Shown: positions 9,357-17,447 of the stretch, one piece after another | Position numbering within the stretch: position 1 is the stretch's first letter | How the letters are laid out: the number at the start of each line of letters is the position of its first letter | Assembly (NCBI GenBank): GCA_902543405.1 | Contig: CACBYC010000004.1 | Location: 1 to 64,000, forward strand | Origin: an uncultured Pelagibacteraceae bacterium | GTDB lineage: Bacteria > Pseudomonadota > Alphaproteobacteria > Pelagibacterales > Pelagibacteraceae | Direction of reading: 5' to 3' | DNA: 64,000 bases | The notes under the pieces: model-generated | What the model was told of the DNA's origin: nothing | Database searches by the model: none | The model's input: only the letters and a program-made list of their open reading frames with translations | Program-made: the position numbers and the translations under genes

Positions 9357-10900
9357 ATAACACCTCAACAAATAAATATTTAGATAACTTTCAAATATTT
9401 TTATTTTCTTGTTTGCCATGTTCTTTAGTTATTGGTCCATTAATTGCAGAGATTATAATAAATATAATTTTAATTTTTTTCTTAGTTGATATTGTTCAAA
9501 ATAAAAATTTTAAAATATTAAAAAATAAAATTTTTTACTTATTTTCCTTCTTTTACTTGGTATTAATAATTTCTCTTATCAAATCTGATATCTTTGCTGA
9601 GTCAGGATTAAATGTTTTTTCTTATTTAAGGTTTTTTTTATTTGCTTTTGCAGCATGTGAATTGTTAAAAAAAAATGAATTATATATTAAGTTATTTTAT
9701 ATATGCTTATCATTAACAATTTTTATTGTTGTAAGTGATGGCTATCTACAATTCTTTCACGGAGAAAATCTTCTAGGCTATCCAAAGTATAGACCTGATA
9801 GAATTTCTGGTTTTTTTGATGATGATTTAATAATTGGTAGTTATTTACTAAGAAATATTCCAATATTTATAGGTCTAACCTTCTATCTCAAAAATTCTTT
9901 TAGATATCTTTTTTATTTTAATCAAACGTTAATATTATTTACGTGTATTTTAATTTTCTTATCTGGCGAGAGGGCCTCATTTTTTTTGATGACATTATTT
10001 TTATTTATTATTATTTCACAAATAAATTTAAAAAAAAATTATGTTATTATTTTTTTCTCTCTGGTTGTTTTATCAACTATAACAATTTTATTTTCAAACC
10101 AAATTATAAAAGATAGATATATTTCCCAATTAAAATTCCAAATTTTTGGTGAAAAATTATTGAGATATTATTCACCAATGTTCAATACCGCATATAAAAT
10201 GTTTATCGATAAACCTTTTTTTGGATTTGGACCTAAGGCGTATAGATATTACTGTTCGGATGAAAAATATGTGAATTTTTATACGGATGGGAAAACAACT
10301 ATTGACAATACTATTATAAAGCCTGATTTCGGTTGGAAGGTTTTAGAAAATTATAAAATTAATAAGATTTATATAAGTGCTGGAGATTATGTAGAAAAGG
10401 GGTCAAAAGTATTCTCTTATTATTTTGTTTCAAAGGATAAAAGCGATTTTGAAGTTTTTGATTATTTTTCAAAAAAGGAAGGAATAGTAAAAAAAATCTA
10501 TATTAAAGAAAAATACGTAAACAATACTGCATTTGCAAAAATAGAACCCTTAAAATCACCTAAGAGTTATGTTTATTTACCAAATTCTTGTAATACACAT
10601 CCACACAATACTTATTTACAGCTATTGTCAGAAACAGGTATGTTTGGCTTTTTAATAGTATTTTCAGTATTTATTTATTTATTATTTAACGTTTTAAAGA
10701 ATTTAATAAATATTTATTTTTTTAATAAGAGATCACAGAGTGTGTTTGAAATCTGTTTGCTAGCAAATTTTTTAATCATTTTGTGGCCACTTACAACAAG
10801 TGGGAATTTTTTTAATAATTGGTTAAATATTTGTAATTTTATTCCATTAGCATTTTATTTATTTATAAAACAAAAAAACCACAAGCATTTAAAAAATTAA
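9353..10900 (+). CDS. O-antigen ligase/polymerase family protein with biotinyl/lipoyl-like insert
   Basis: A 515-residue inner-membrane protein with about ten helices. It has the family signature GFGPKAYRY (291-299) and HPHNTYLQLLSETGMFG (416-432) that bracket the periplasmic loop of WaaL/Wzy_C proteins, which transfer or polymerise undecaprenyl-linked glycans. Between these motifs, where the loop is usually short, about 100 extra residues are present. Residues 335-397 read like a barrel-sandwich (biotinyl/lipoyl or HlyD-type) domain, with ISAGDYVEKGSKVF then KKEGIVKKIYIKEKYVNNTAFAKIE. No biotin or lipoyl attachment lysine is obvious, so a structural or binding role is more likely. Last plus-strand gene of the coupled run. 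Confidence 0.8.
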   Translation: MNNTSTNKYLDNFQIFLFSCLPCSLVIGPLIAEIIINIILIFFLVDIVQNKNFKILKNKIFYLFSFFYLVLIISLIKSDIFAESGLNVFSYLRFFLFAFAACELLKKNELYIKLFYICLSLTIFIVVSDGYLQFFHGENLLGYPKYRPDRISGFFDDDLIIGSYLLRNIPIFIGLTFYLKNSFRYLFYFNQTLILFTCILIFLSGERASFFLMTLFLFIIISQINLKKNYVIIFFSLVVLSTITILFSNQIIKDRYISQLKFQIFGEKLLRYYSPMFNTAYKMFIDKPFFGFGPKAYRYYCSDEKYVNFYTDGKTTIDNTIIKPDFGWKVLENYKINKIYISAGDYVEKGSKVFSYYFVSKDKSDFEVFDYFSKKEGIVKKIYIKEKYVNNTAFAKIEPLKSPKSYVYLPNSCNTHPHNTYLQLLSETGMFGFLIVFSVFIYLLFNVLKNLINIYFFNKRSQSVFEICLLANFLIILWPLTTSGNFFNNWLNICNFIPLAFYLFIKQKNHKHLKN

Positions 10901-12561
10901 TTTTTAACCCAAAAAATCTTATAATTAAGAAAATTTCTGGATCTTATATTTTCTGTTTTGTAATAAGTGCAAGGCGCAGAACCATACATGCATTGTTTTC
11001 CATTACTAAAATAATAGAATCCATTTTTAGATACATATATTTTTTCAAACTTATCAGTTGCTATTATCTTAGGCCATATTGAAGAGTTATTTAAATTTAT
11101 GTTGTTAAGTATTCTATCTAAATTTTTTATTGAAAATCCTGTCATCGACAAAAATATACATATAAATGCTAAAAATCTTATTTTTTTAATTTCAAGTGAA
11201 TTGATTTTATTTTGCATGAATATAACAAAAGTTAACAGTATTAAAGAGTACAAAAAAGATAATCCAAATCTATATAATGGAAATTTCAAGAACCATAAAA
11301 GACAGCAGGTGAGTGAAAAAAAAAAAATGAAAAAAAGACTAGATTTATCTAATACAACTTCAGATCTTACTTTAGATTTTATATCTTGAAAAATAATAAA
11401 AATAATTAATAAAAAAATTATAACAAGAAAAGGAGTTATTTTTTTTAAAATATAAATTAAATGGTTTTCTTTCCAGATTTTTAGCCAATTAAAATTTTTG
11501 TTAAAATCTTTAAAATTTTTGAATTCTCCCTTTTGATCGGGCCATCCCTTTGACCATGCCTCGCTTACATATGCAGTATCTTGTAATTGTTGCTCATTAT
11601 ATATTTTAAATGATTTTATGCATGTATTTTCAATAGGATATAGCGCGCACCCACTAATTAGAAGTGACTTAAGAAATATTGAGGAGATAAATATTATACA
11701 AATATAAGTTGCACTATTTTTAAACAATTTAATTTTATTATTTAGTCTGAAAAATAAAAAAAAGGGAATAATTAAATTCAGAATCATAAATAATTTAAGA
11801 CCTGCTAAAAAAAATGATATTAATGAAATTTTGATAAAAAAATCATTTGATATAACGTTTTTTAAATTTACTGAGAGTAACGATAAAATTAAATATATAA
11901 AATATATATTTGCAACAGCGTCATTTCCATAACTACTATAACGATTAAATGAGTAGATCGAAAAGACAAAAGTAATTATGTTTACCAAAGATAAAATTTT
12001 ATTTTTTTTTTTTATGTAATAATTTATTTTGTCGTAAATAAAGTATAAAAAAAAAGAAAAAATTGAAGCAATAGAAATTGTTATAAAACTTATGTTAAAA
12101 TAATAAATGTTATAAAGTGCTGAAAAATTTTGAATTATTGATCCATGAGCAAATCTAAAATGAATATTAACTGATCCTAGTATAATTTTGTTTTCATTAA
12201 TTATATTAATAATTGGAATATGATATAAACCTCCATCTGGTCTATTTATATTTGAATATAAGACAAGTCCTAATGTTAAAGTTGAAACGATAATTATATA
12301 AAAATAATCTGAATAAACTTTGTTTTTTATAGATAAGTACAAGCCAATTAAAAACACAAAAGAACATATTTCTTTATTTAATGGTGCAAAAAAATTTATT
12401 AATACAGCAACAAAAGTTAAAAAAATAATTCCTAATAGTGATTTCTCTGAGTTGCTAATTGTAGATAAATAATAACTAGAGAAAATTAGCTTACAAAAAA
12501 AATTTCCATAGGCTATTATTACTAAAGAACTTAATATCGAGGCAACTAAAATTTCTAACAT
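10897..12561 (-). CDS. Large membrane protein, GT-C-like (LIC_10190-like), copy B
   Basis: A 554-residue polytopic protein, paralogous to the gene at 4567-6228. It shares D109-G-G-L-Y-H114 in the same place, SGCALYPIENTC (303-314) aligned with SSCLIFPIKNTC of copy A, the N-E-Q stretch after it, and a similar short Cys-containing C-terminal tail. It runs against the cluster and overlaps the end of the ligase gene by 4 nt. Membrane glycan enzyme is inference only. The divergence is high, so the pair probably arose by an old duplication or separate acquisition rather than a recent copy. Confidence 0.5.
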   Translation of the reverse strand: MLEILVASILSSLVIIAYGNFFCKLIFSSYYLSTISNSEKSLLGIIFLTFVAVLINFFAPLNKEICSFVFLIGLYLSIKNKVYSDYFYIIIVSTLTLGLVLYSNINRPDGGLYHIPIINIINENKIILGSVNIHFRFAHGSIIQNFSALYNIYYFNISFITISIASIFSFFLYFIYDKINYYIKKKNKILSLVNIITFVFSIYSFNRYSSYGNDAVANIYFIYLILSLLSVNLKNVISNDFFIKISLISFFLAGLKLFMILNLIIPFFLFFRLNNKIKLFKNSATYICIIFISSIFLKSLLISGCALYPIENTCIKSFKIYNEQQLQDTAYVSEAWSKGWPDQKGEFKNFKDFNKNFNWLKIWKENHLIYILKKITPFLVIIFLLIIFIIFQDIKSKVRSEVVLDKSSLFFIFFFSLTCCLLWFLKFPLYRFGLSFLYSLILLTFVIFMQNKINSLEIKKIRFLAFICIFLSMTGFSIKNLDRILNNINLNNSSIWPKIIATDKFEKIYVSKNGFYYFSNGKQCMYGSAPCTYYKTENIRSRNFLNYKIFWVKN

Positions 12562-12783
12562 ATAAAAGACTATAATTTTAAATTATATATTTATATAATT
12601 TATAAATTTTTTATTACTTTTTCTATTTTATTTTTTTTTAAAAACTTGATATTGATTTAATAATTCTTTTAATAAAAATTCATTTCATAAGCATTTTTAG
12701 TTAAGTGTTAACAAATTAAAGAAATTATTTCATTTATAAAAAAATCAAGAATATATATTGTGATATTTAATTTAATTAAAAAA
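12562..12783. other. AT-rich divergent intergenic spacer (222 bp)
   Basis: This is the longest gene-free stretch in the island. It lies between the start of the minus-strand membrane protein and the plus-strand mannosyltransferase, and is almost wholly A and T. It must carry promoters in both directions, but the composition gives many TATAAT-like strings and none stands out. I see no tRNA, repeat or att site in it. Confidence 0.5.
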
Positions 12784-13479
12784 ATGATATCCGTAATTAT
12801 ACCAACATATAACGAAAAAAAAAATATAAATAAAATATTAAATAAATTGCTAAAAGTTAAAAAGATTTCTGAAATAATTTTTGTTGATGACAGATCCACA
12901 GATGGTACTTATTCAGAAATACAAAAGTTTTCAAAAAATAAAGTGAAAGGTTATTTAAGAAATTCAAAACAAAGAGATCTTTCAAAATCAGTTTTGTATG
13001 GTGTGAAAAAATCAAAGAGCAAACTTACTCTAGTCATGGATTGCGATCTTCAACATAATCCAAAATACATAGAAAAAATGTATAGCCTCTTTGAAAAAAA
13101 AAAAAGTGATATAGTTATTGCTAGTAGATTTGGTGATAGTAGTTATGAGGGTAATTTAGGTTTTTTTAGAAGTTTGATATCAAATTTCGCAATCGAATTT
13201 ATTAATTTTACTCTTGGAAAAAAATCATTTGATCCTCTATCTGGATTTTTTCTTTGTAAAAAAAATATGATTACAAAGTATGAAAGTAACTTTTTTAAGA
13301 GAGGATATAAAATTCTTTTTGATATTATTTATAATGGTAAGAAAAACATTAAAATCAAACATGTAAAAATCCATTTTAATAAGAGGATATATGAAAGTTC
13401 TAAGTTTAATATAACTGTCGTTGTGTTATTTTTGGCGCAAATCTTACATACTTTACTAGTTGTAAAAAAAATAAAATAA
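12784..13479 (+). CDS. GT2 polyprenyl-phosphate mannosyltransferase (DPM1-like)
   Basis: A 231-residue GT-A enzyme likely to load a sugar from a nucleotide donor onto polyprenyl phosphate. MISVIIPTYNE opens the GT2 fold, VDDRSTDGT follows, and MDCDLQHNP carries the metal-binding acidic residues. The later DPLSGFF is a signature of dolichol-phosphate-mannose synthases. The frame can be extended to a GTG at 12760, but the ATG at 12784 places the first strand at residue 2 as usual. A 13-A run encodes part of an EKKKKS stretch. A product such as polyprenyl-P-mannose would be the donor for GT-C enzymes, which fits the membrane proteins upstream. Confidence 0.8.
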   Translation: MISVIIPTYNEKKNINKILNKLLKVKKISEIIFVDDRSTDGTYSEIQKFSKNKVKGYLRNSKQRDLSKSVLYGVKKSKSKLTLVMDCDLQHNPKYIEKMYSLFEKKKSDIVIASRFGDSSYEGNLGFFRSLISNFAIEFINFTLGKKSFDPLSGFFLCKKNMITKYESNFFKRGYKILFDIIYNGKKNIKIKHVKIHFNKRIYESSKFNITVVVLFLAQILHTLLVVKKIK

Positions 13480-13492
13480 TCTATAAAATCCT

Positions 13493-13610
13493 TGCCTGGT
13501 GATTATTGCGAAAGGGTAATACCCGATCCCATTCCGAACTCGGAAGTCAAGCCTTTCTGCGCCGATGGTACTTTGTCTTAAGGCATGGGAGAGTAGGACA
13601 TTGCCAGGCT
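13493..13610 (+). rRNA. rrf: 5S ribosomal RNA
   Basis: The 5' end (GCCTGG from 13495) pairs with CCAGGC at 13604-13609 to form the terminal helix. The conserved core CCCGATCCCATTCCGAACTC and the later GATGGTA and GGGAGAGTAGGAC elements of bacterial 5S are all present. Exact ends are estimated. No 16S or 23S gene is adjacent: the 5' side is the polysaccharide island, so the 5S is either separately transcribed or the distant tail of the rRNA operon. An open frame that starts inside this gene is an artefact. Confidence 0.95.
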
Positions 13611-13619
13611 ATAACCCAG

Positions 13620-14504
13620 ATGAAAAAATATATAATTGTAACTGGTGGCGCTGGGTTTGTTGGGTCAAACCTCATTGAACTATTAGTCAAAAAAACTCAA
13701 TATAAAATAATAAGCTTAGACAATTACTCCAGTGGATCGAGGAAAAATCATATTAAATCTAAAAGAATAAAATATATAAAAGCACATACATCTAAAATTT
13801 TTAAAAAACTTTCAAATTATAAAAAAAATATAGACTCAATTTTTCACTTTGGAGAATTTGCTAGAATACATCAAAGTTTTGATAATTTTGATCAGTGTTT
13901 TGACTCAAATGTAAAAGGAACAAAAGAGGTTTTTAAATTTTGCTGTGATAATAAAATAAAATTAATATATTCAGCAACATCTGCAAGTTTGGGAAACAAA
14001 GGTAATGATAAAAATTTGTCACCTTATGCTTTTACAAAAACTATTAATCTTGAACTTCTAGAAAATTTGAAAAAATGGTTTAATTTAAAATATGAAATTA
14101 TTTATTTTTATAATGTTTATGGTGAAAAACAAATTGGTTCTGGTAAAATGGCAACTGTAATTGGTATCTTTGAAAATCAATATAAAAAGGGGCAACCACT
14201 CACCATAGTAAAACCTGGAACACAATCTAGAAGATTTACGCATATCTCAGATACAGTTAAAGTATGCTATGAAGCATGGAAAACAAATAAATGTGCACAA
14301 TATAGTATTTCCCATAAAAAATCTTATAAAATAATAGATGTTGCGAAAATGTTTGGAAGTAGGACAAAATATTTACCCTCAAGAAAAGGTGAGCGATATG
14401 CATCAGCTTTGACAAATATTTCAATGAATAGAAGAGTTTTTAAAAGATTTGGAAAAATAAGTTTGAAAGATTATGTAACATCGTTTATTAACTCTAAAAA
14501 TTAA
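13620..14504 (+). CDS. NAD-dependent nucleotide-sugar epimerase (UDP-glucose 4-epimerase family)
   Basis: A 294-residue extended-SDR enzyme with GGAGFVGSN at the N-terminus (cofactor loop), SATSASLG (catalytic Ser/Thr) and the active-site Tyr and Lys in SPYAFTK. The C-terminal half holds RRFTHISD, which fits sugar-nucleotide binding. The frame continues upstream into the 5S rRNA, so the ATG at 13620, ten bases after the rRNA, is the real start. The substrate is probably UDP-Glc/UDP-Gal or a uronic acid, but this is not resolvable by eye. Its place right after the 5S suggests it is part of the stable flank of the hypervariable region, possibly read through from the rRNA transcript. Confidence 0.85.
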   Translation: MKKYIIVTGGAGFVGSNLIELLVKKTQYKIISLDNYSSGSRKNHIKSKRIKYIKAHTSKIFKKLSNYKKNIDSIFHFGEFARIHQSFDNFDQCFDSNVKGTKEVFKFCCDNKIKLIYSATSASLGNKGNDKNLSPYAFTKTINLELLENLKKWFNLKYEIIYFYNVYGEKQIGSGKMATVIGIFENQYKKGQPLTIVKPGTQSRRFTHISDTVKVCYEAWKTNKCAQYSISHKKSYKIIDVAKMFGSRTKYLPSRKGERYASALTNISMNRRVFKRFGKISLKDYVTSFINSKN

Positions 14505-14507
14505 TTT

Positions 14508-14633
14508 ATGAAAATTGCAAGCTCATTAAAATCGTTAAAAAAAAGAGATTTAAATTCCAAATTGGTAAGACGAAGAGGAAGAGTATATATAATAAACAAA
14601 AAAAATCCTAAATTTAAAGCAAGACAAAAATGA
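14508..14633 (+). CDS. rpmJ: 50S ribosomal protein L36, cysteine-free form
   Basis: This 41-residue gene is too short for most ORF scans. The protein starts [18 protein letters not shown] and continues [16 protein letters not shown]-like (here [16 protein letters not shown]), ending FKARQK, which is the alphaproteobacterial L36 pattern. L36 stabilises the large subunit. The classical C-x2-C...C...H zinc ribbon is missing: there is no cysteine at all, so it is a zinc-independent form. It starts 3 nt after the epimerase stop. Confidence 0.93.
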   Translation: MKIASSLKSLKKRDLNSKLVRRRGRVYIINKKNPKFKARQK

Positions 14634-14659
14634 TCTAAAGATCATGGCTGAAATAGAAA

Positions 14660-15748
14660 ATGAAAATTGGTTCGATATCAGAAAATAAAAACTTTGAAAA
14701 TAGAGTTGCAATTACTCCAGACATTATAAGAAAATATAAGTCAGTAGGTTTAGATGTTCACTTAAGCAAAGACTATGCATTGCATTTAGGCATAAGTGAC
14801 AAAGAATATGAGAATGAAGGTGCAAGTATTTTAACAAATAATGAGGAAGTGATTTCAAATTCAGATGCAATTTTGCAAATGAATATTCCAAGTGATGAGT
14901 ATCTGAATAAATTAAAAGAGAACCAAATTTTAGTTGGTGTTTTAAATCCATTCAAAAATGAAAAAAAATTAAAAGATATATCATCAAAAAATATTAATTG
15001 TTTCTCGCTTGAACTTTTACCAAGAATTACAAGAGCTCAGTCAATGGATATTTTATCATCCCAAGCAAATTTAGCTGGTTATAAAGCAGTAGTTGATTCT
15101 TTTGCTTTTTTTCAGAAGGCAATACCTATGATGATGACTGCAGCAGGAACAATTTCAGCTGCAAAAGTTTTAGTAGTTGGCGCTGGTGTTGCTGGACTGC
15201 AAGCAATTGCAACCGCAAAAAGAATGGGTGCTATTGTTTTTGCTACAGATGTGAGGCTAGCATCTAAAGAGCAAGTTGAGAGTTTGGGAGGTAAATTTTT
15301 AATTGTAGAAGGAGCAGAAAATTTAGAAACAGAAGGTGGATATGCTAAAGAGGGTTCAGATGAATTTAAAAAAAAACAAGAAAACTTATTAAGAGAAACC
15401 TTAAAAAAAATTGATATAGTTGTATGCACTGCATTAATTCCAGGAAAAGAAGCTCCTTTAATAATTAAAAAAGACATGATTGATCTCATGCAAAATGGTT
15501 CAGTAATTTATGATTTAGCAGCATCGCAAGGAGGAAACTCCGAGTTGACAAAAGTTAATGAAGTAGTTGACTGTAATGGAGTAAAAATTATAGGTGAAAA
15601 AAATATTTTGAATAAATTGCCAGTTTCAGCATCAAATCTTTATGCTAGGAATATGTTTAATTTTGTTTCTAATTTATTTGATCAGGAGAAAAAAACTTTC
15701 AAAATTAATTTAGAAGATGAAATAATTGAAAAAACAAAGGTAATATAA
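14660..15748 (+). CDS. pntAA: NAD(P) transhydrogenase subunit alpha part 1
   Basis: The NAD(H)-binding domain I of the proton-translocating transhydrogenase, which uses the proton gradient to make NADPH from NADH. The 362 residues match the separate PntAA subunit of alphaproteobacteria. Visible are the R125-A-Q-S-M-D130 loop that contacts NAD, the Rossmann motif G174-A-G-V-A-G179, and TDVRLASKEQVESLGG. The hydrophilic subunit docks on the membrane parts encoded just downstream; the stop overlaps the pntAB start by 1 nt. NADPH supply for biosynthesis is the expected role. Confidence 0.95.
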   Translation: MKIGSISENKNFENRVAITPDIIRKYKSVGLDVHLSKDYALHLGISDKEYENEGASILTNNEEVISNSDAILQMNIPSDEYLNKLKENQILVGVLNPFKNEKKLKDISSKNINCFSLELLPRITRAQSMDILSSQANLAGYKAVVDSFAFFQKAIPMMMTAAGTISAAKVLVVGAGVAGLQAIATAKRMGAIVFATDVRLASKEQVESLGGKFLIVEGAENLETEGGYAKEGSDEFKKKQENLLRETLKKIDIVVCTALIPGKEAPLIIKKDMIDLMQNGSVIYDLAASQGGNSELTKVNEVVDCNGVKIIGEKNILNKLPVSASNLYARNMFNFVSNLFDQEKKTFKINLEDEIIEKTKVI

Positions 15749-16050
15749 TGGAAATAGATCCTTTCATATTTAGATTAAGCATATTTGTCTTATCAATTTT
15801 TATTGGTTATTATGTTGTGTGGAGCGTTACGCCGTCACTACATACTCCACTTATGTCAGTAACCAATGCAATTTCCTCTGTAATAATAGTGGGAGCAATC
15901 ATAGCAGCCCTGGCAGGATCAGAGGAAAATATACTTGAAAGTTCTAATATTTTTGGCTTTCTGGCAATTTTATTAGCAGCAGTAAATATTTTTGGAGGCT
16001 TTTTAGTGACCCAAAGAATGCTGCAAATGTATAAAAAGAAGAAAAAATAA
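15748..16050 (+). CDS. pntAB: NAD(P) transhydrogenase subunit alpha part 2
   Basis: A small (100-residue) membrane subunit with three or four helices, including the conserved TPSLHTPLMSVTNAISSVII stretch that lines the proton channel region of domain II. In many bacteria this part is fused to the NAD-binding domain; here, as in other alphaproteobacteria, it is a separate gene. It is coupled to pntAA by an ATGA-type overlap and followed by pntB after 2 nt. Confidence 0.95.
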   Translation: MEIDPFIFRLSIFVLSIFIGYYVVWSVTPSLHTPLMSVTNAISSVIIVGAIIAALAGSEENILESSNIFGFLAILLAAVNIFGGFLVTQRMLQMYKKKKK

Positions 16051-16052
16051 GG

Positions 16053-17447
16053 ATGTCAGCAAATTTATCAGCATTATTTTACTTAATATCAGGAATATTA
16101 TTTATATTGGCTTTAAGAGGTCTATCTTCTCCTGAAACTTCAAGACAAGGAAACTATTTTGGTATAGCTGGTATGGCAATAGCAATAATCGTTACTTTTT
16201 TATCTGTAAGCAACTTTGGCACTGGATTCATCTACGTAATAATTTTTCTGATAATAGGTGGAGCAGTTGGAGCATTTATTGCATTTAGAATACCCATGAC
16301 AGCTATGCCAGAACTTGTGGCAGGATTTCATAGCCTTGTAGGTCTTGCTGCTGTATTCGTTGCCATATCAGCTTTTCTGAAGCCAGAGGCATTCAACCTT
16401 GGAATTGTTGGAAATATTAAACTTGCAAGTTTAATTGAAATGTCCTTGGGAGCAGCAATTGGAGCCATTACTTTTTCTGGTTCCATTATTGCATTTTTAA
16501 AACTAAGAGGGATAATGTCAGGTGCACCTATAACTTTTAAAGCACAGCATTTAATTAATCTAATATTAGGATTAACAATAATATTTTTGATTTATTATTT
16601 ATGTAGATCACAATCTCCAAATATATTCTGGTCAATAGTTATAATTTCTTTTCTTTTAGGTGTGTTAATAATAATTCCAATAGGTGGAGCTGACATGCCT
16701 GTCGTTATTTCAATGCTAAACTCATATTCAGGATGGGCAGCTGCTGGCATAGGTTTTACATTAGAAAATACAGCTTTAATTATTACTGGTGCTCTAGTTG
16801 GATCATCTGGAGCAATATTGTCTTACATAATGTGCAAAGGAATGAATAGATCTTTTTTTAATGTTATACTGGGTGGATGGGGTGCTACAGATCAATCAAA
16901 GGGTACAGAAAGCAAAGAACAAAAACCAGTTAAAAATGGAAATGCAGACGATGCTGCTTTTTTGATGAAAAATGCATCCTCAGTAATAATCGTACCTGGA
17001 TATGGAATGGCAGTAGCTCAAGCTCAACATGCATTAAGAGAAATGGTAGATGCTCTGAAAAAAAACGGTGTAAAAGTTTCTTACGCGATTCATCCAGTTG
17101 CAGGTAGAATGCCAGGTCATATGAATGTTCTTCTTGCAGAGGCAAATGTTCCATATGATGAAGTTTTCGAATTAGAAGAAATTAATAACGATTTTGCTAA
17201 TTGCGATGTTGCTTATGTCATAGGAGCAAATGACGTTACAAATCCTGTTGCTAAATCAGATCCACAAAGTCCAATATTTGGAATGCCAGTATTGGATGTT
17301 GAAAAAAGTAAATCAGTATTGTTTGTAAAAAGAAGTTTATCACCTGGATATGCCGGAATTGATAATGATCTCTTTTATAGAGATAATACCTTAATGTTGT
17401 TTGCAGATGCAAAAAAAATGACAGAGGAAATAGTAAAGAGTTTATAA
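16053..17447 (+). CDS. pntB: NAD(P) transhydrogenase subunit beta
   Basis: A 464-residue membrane subunit. The first 275 or so residues carry about nine helices of domain II, including AGFHSLVGLAA and GGADMPVVISMLNSYSGWAA. The last 165 residues are the NADP(H)-binding domain III with G316-Y-G-M-A-V-A-Q-A-Q325, HPVAGRMPGHMNVLLAEA and GANDVTNP. The protein is of usual length and looks intact. It completes the pntAA-pntAB-pntB operon. Confidence 0.96.
   Translation: MSANLSALFYLISGILFILALRGLSSPETSRQGNYFGIAGMAIAIIVTFLSVSNFGTGFIYVIIFLIIGGAVGAFIAFRIPMTAMPELVAGFHSLVGLAAVFVAISAFLKPEAFNLGIVGNIKLASLIEMSLGAAIGAITFSGSIIAFLKLRGIMSGAPITFKAQHLINLILGLTIIFLIYYLCRSQSPNIFWSIVIISFLLGVLIIIPIGGADMPVVISMLNSYSGWAAAGIGFTLENTALIITGALVGSSGAILSYIMCKGMNRSFFNVILGGWGATDQSKGTESKEQKPVKNGNADDAAFLMKNASSVIIVPGYGMAVAQAQHALREMVDALKKNGVKVSYAIHPVAGRMPGHMNVLLAEANVPYDEVFELEEINNDFANCDVAYVIGANDVTNPVAKSDPQSPIFGMPVLDVEKSKSVLFVKRSLSPGYAGIDNDLFYRDNTLMLFADAKKMTEEIVKSL

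Larger units (their letters stand above)
1..13492. other. Surface-polysaccharide hypervariable island abutting the 5S rRNA
   Basis: This stretch holds only sugar-nucleotide, glycosyltransferase, flippase, polymerase and ligase genes, all very AT-rich and rich in membrane segments, and it ends directly at a 5S rRNA gene. In Pelagibacter genomes a hypervariable region is known to lie between 23S and 5S rRNA and to carry cell-surface genes, so I infer this is the right-hand part of that region. The left boundary is outside the window. Nearly all genes run towards the 5S, and several overlap by 4-11 nt as in an operon; one gene (10897-12561) runs the other way. Confidence 0.75.

Noticed and set aside
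13090-13110. Phase variation of the mannosyltransferase through a 13-A tract (and a 12-T tract near 4777 in a membrane protein gene)
   Set aside because: Equally long tracts occur in housekeeping genes, for example the 13-T run near 22,648 in pgk, so long homopolymers reflect base composition and not a switch.
1-13492. Mobile element or integrase driving the variable island
   Set aside because: No transposase, integrase, direct repeat or tRNA-derived att site is visible in this part; the left boundary is outside the window.
13506-13619. N-terminal extension of the epimerase frame by 38 residues
   Set aside because: The extension is a translation of the 5S rRNA gene; the family start motif follows the ATG at 13620.
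14644-14688. Possible 14-residue peptide (MAEIENENWFDIRK) before pntAA
   Set aside because: It is very short, overlaps the pntAA start out of frame, and resembles no leader peptide or known small subunit; chance is the simplest explanation.
15112-15489. Long antisense frames within genes, such as the 125-codon frame opposite pntAA
   Set aside because: They mirror well-supported genes in another frame, have no family resemblance and no start signal.
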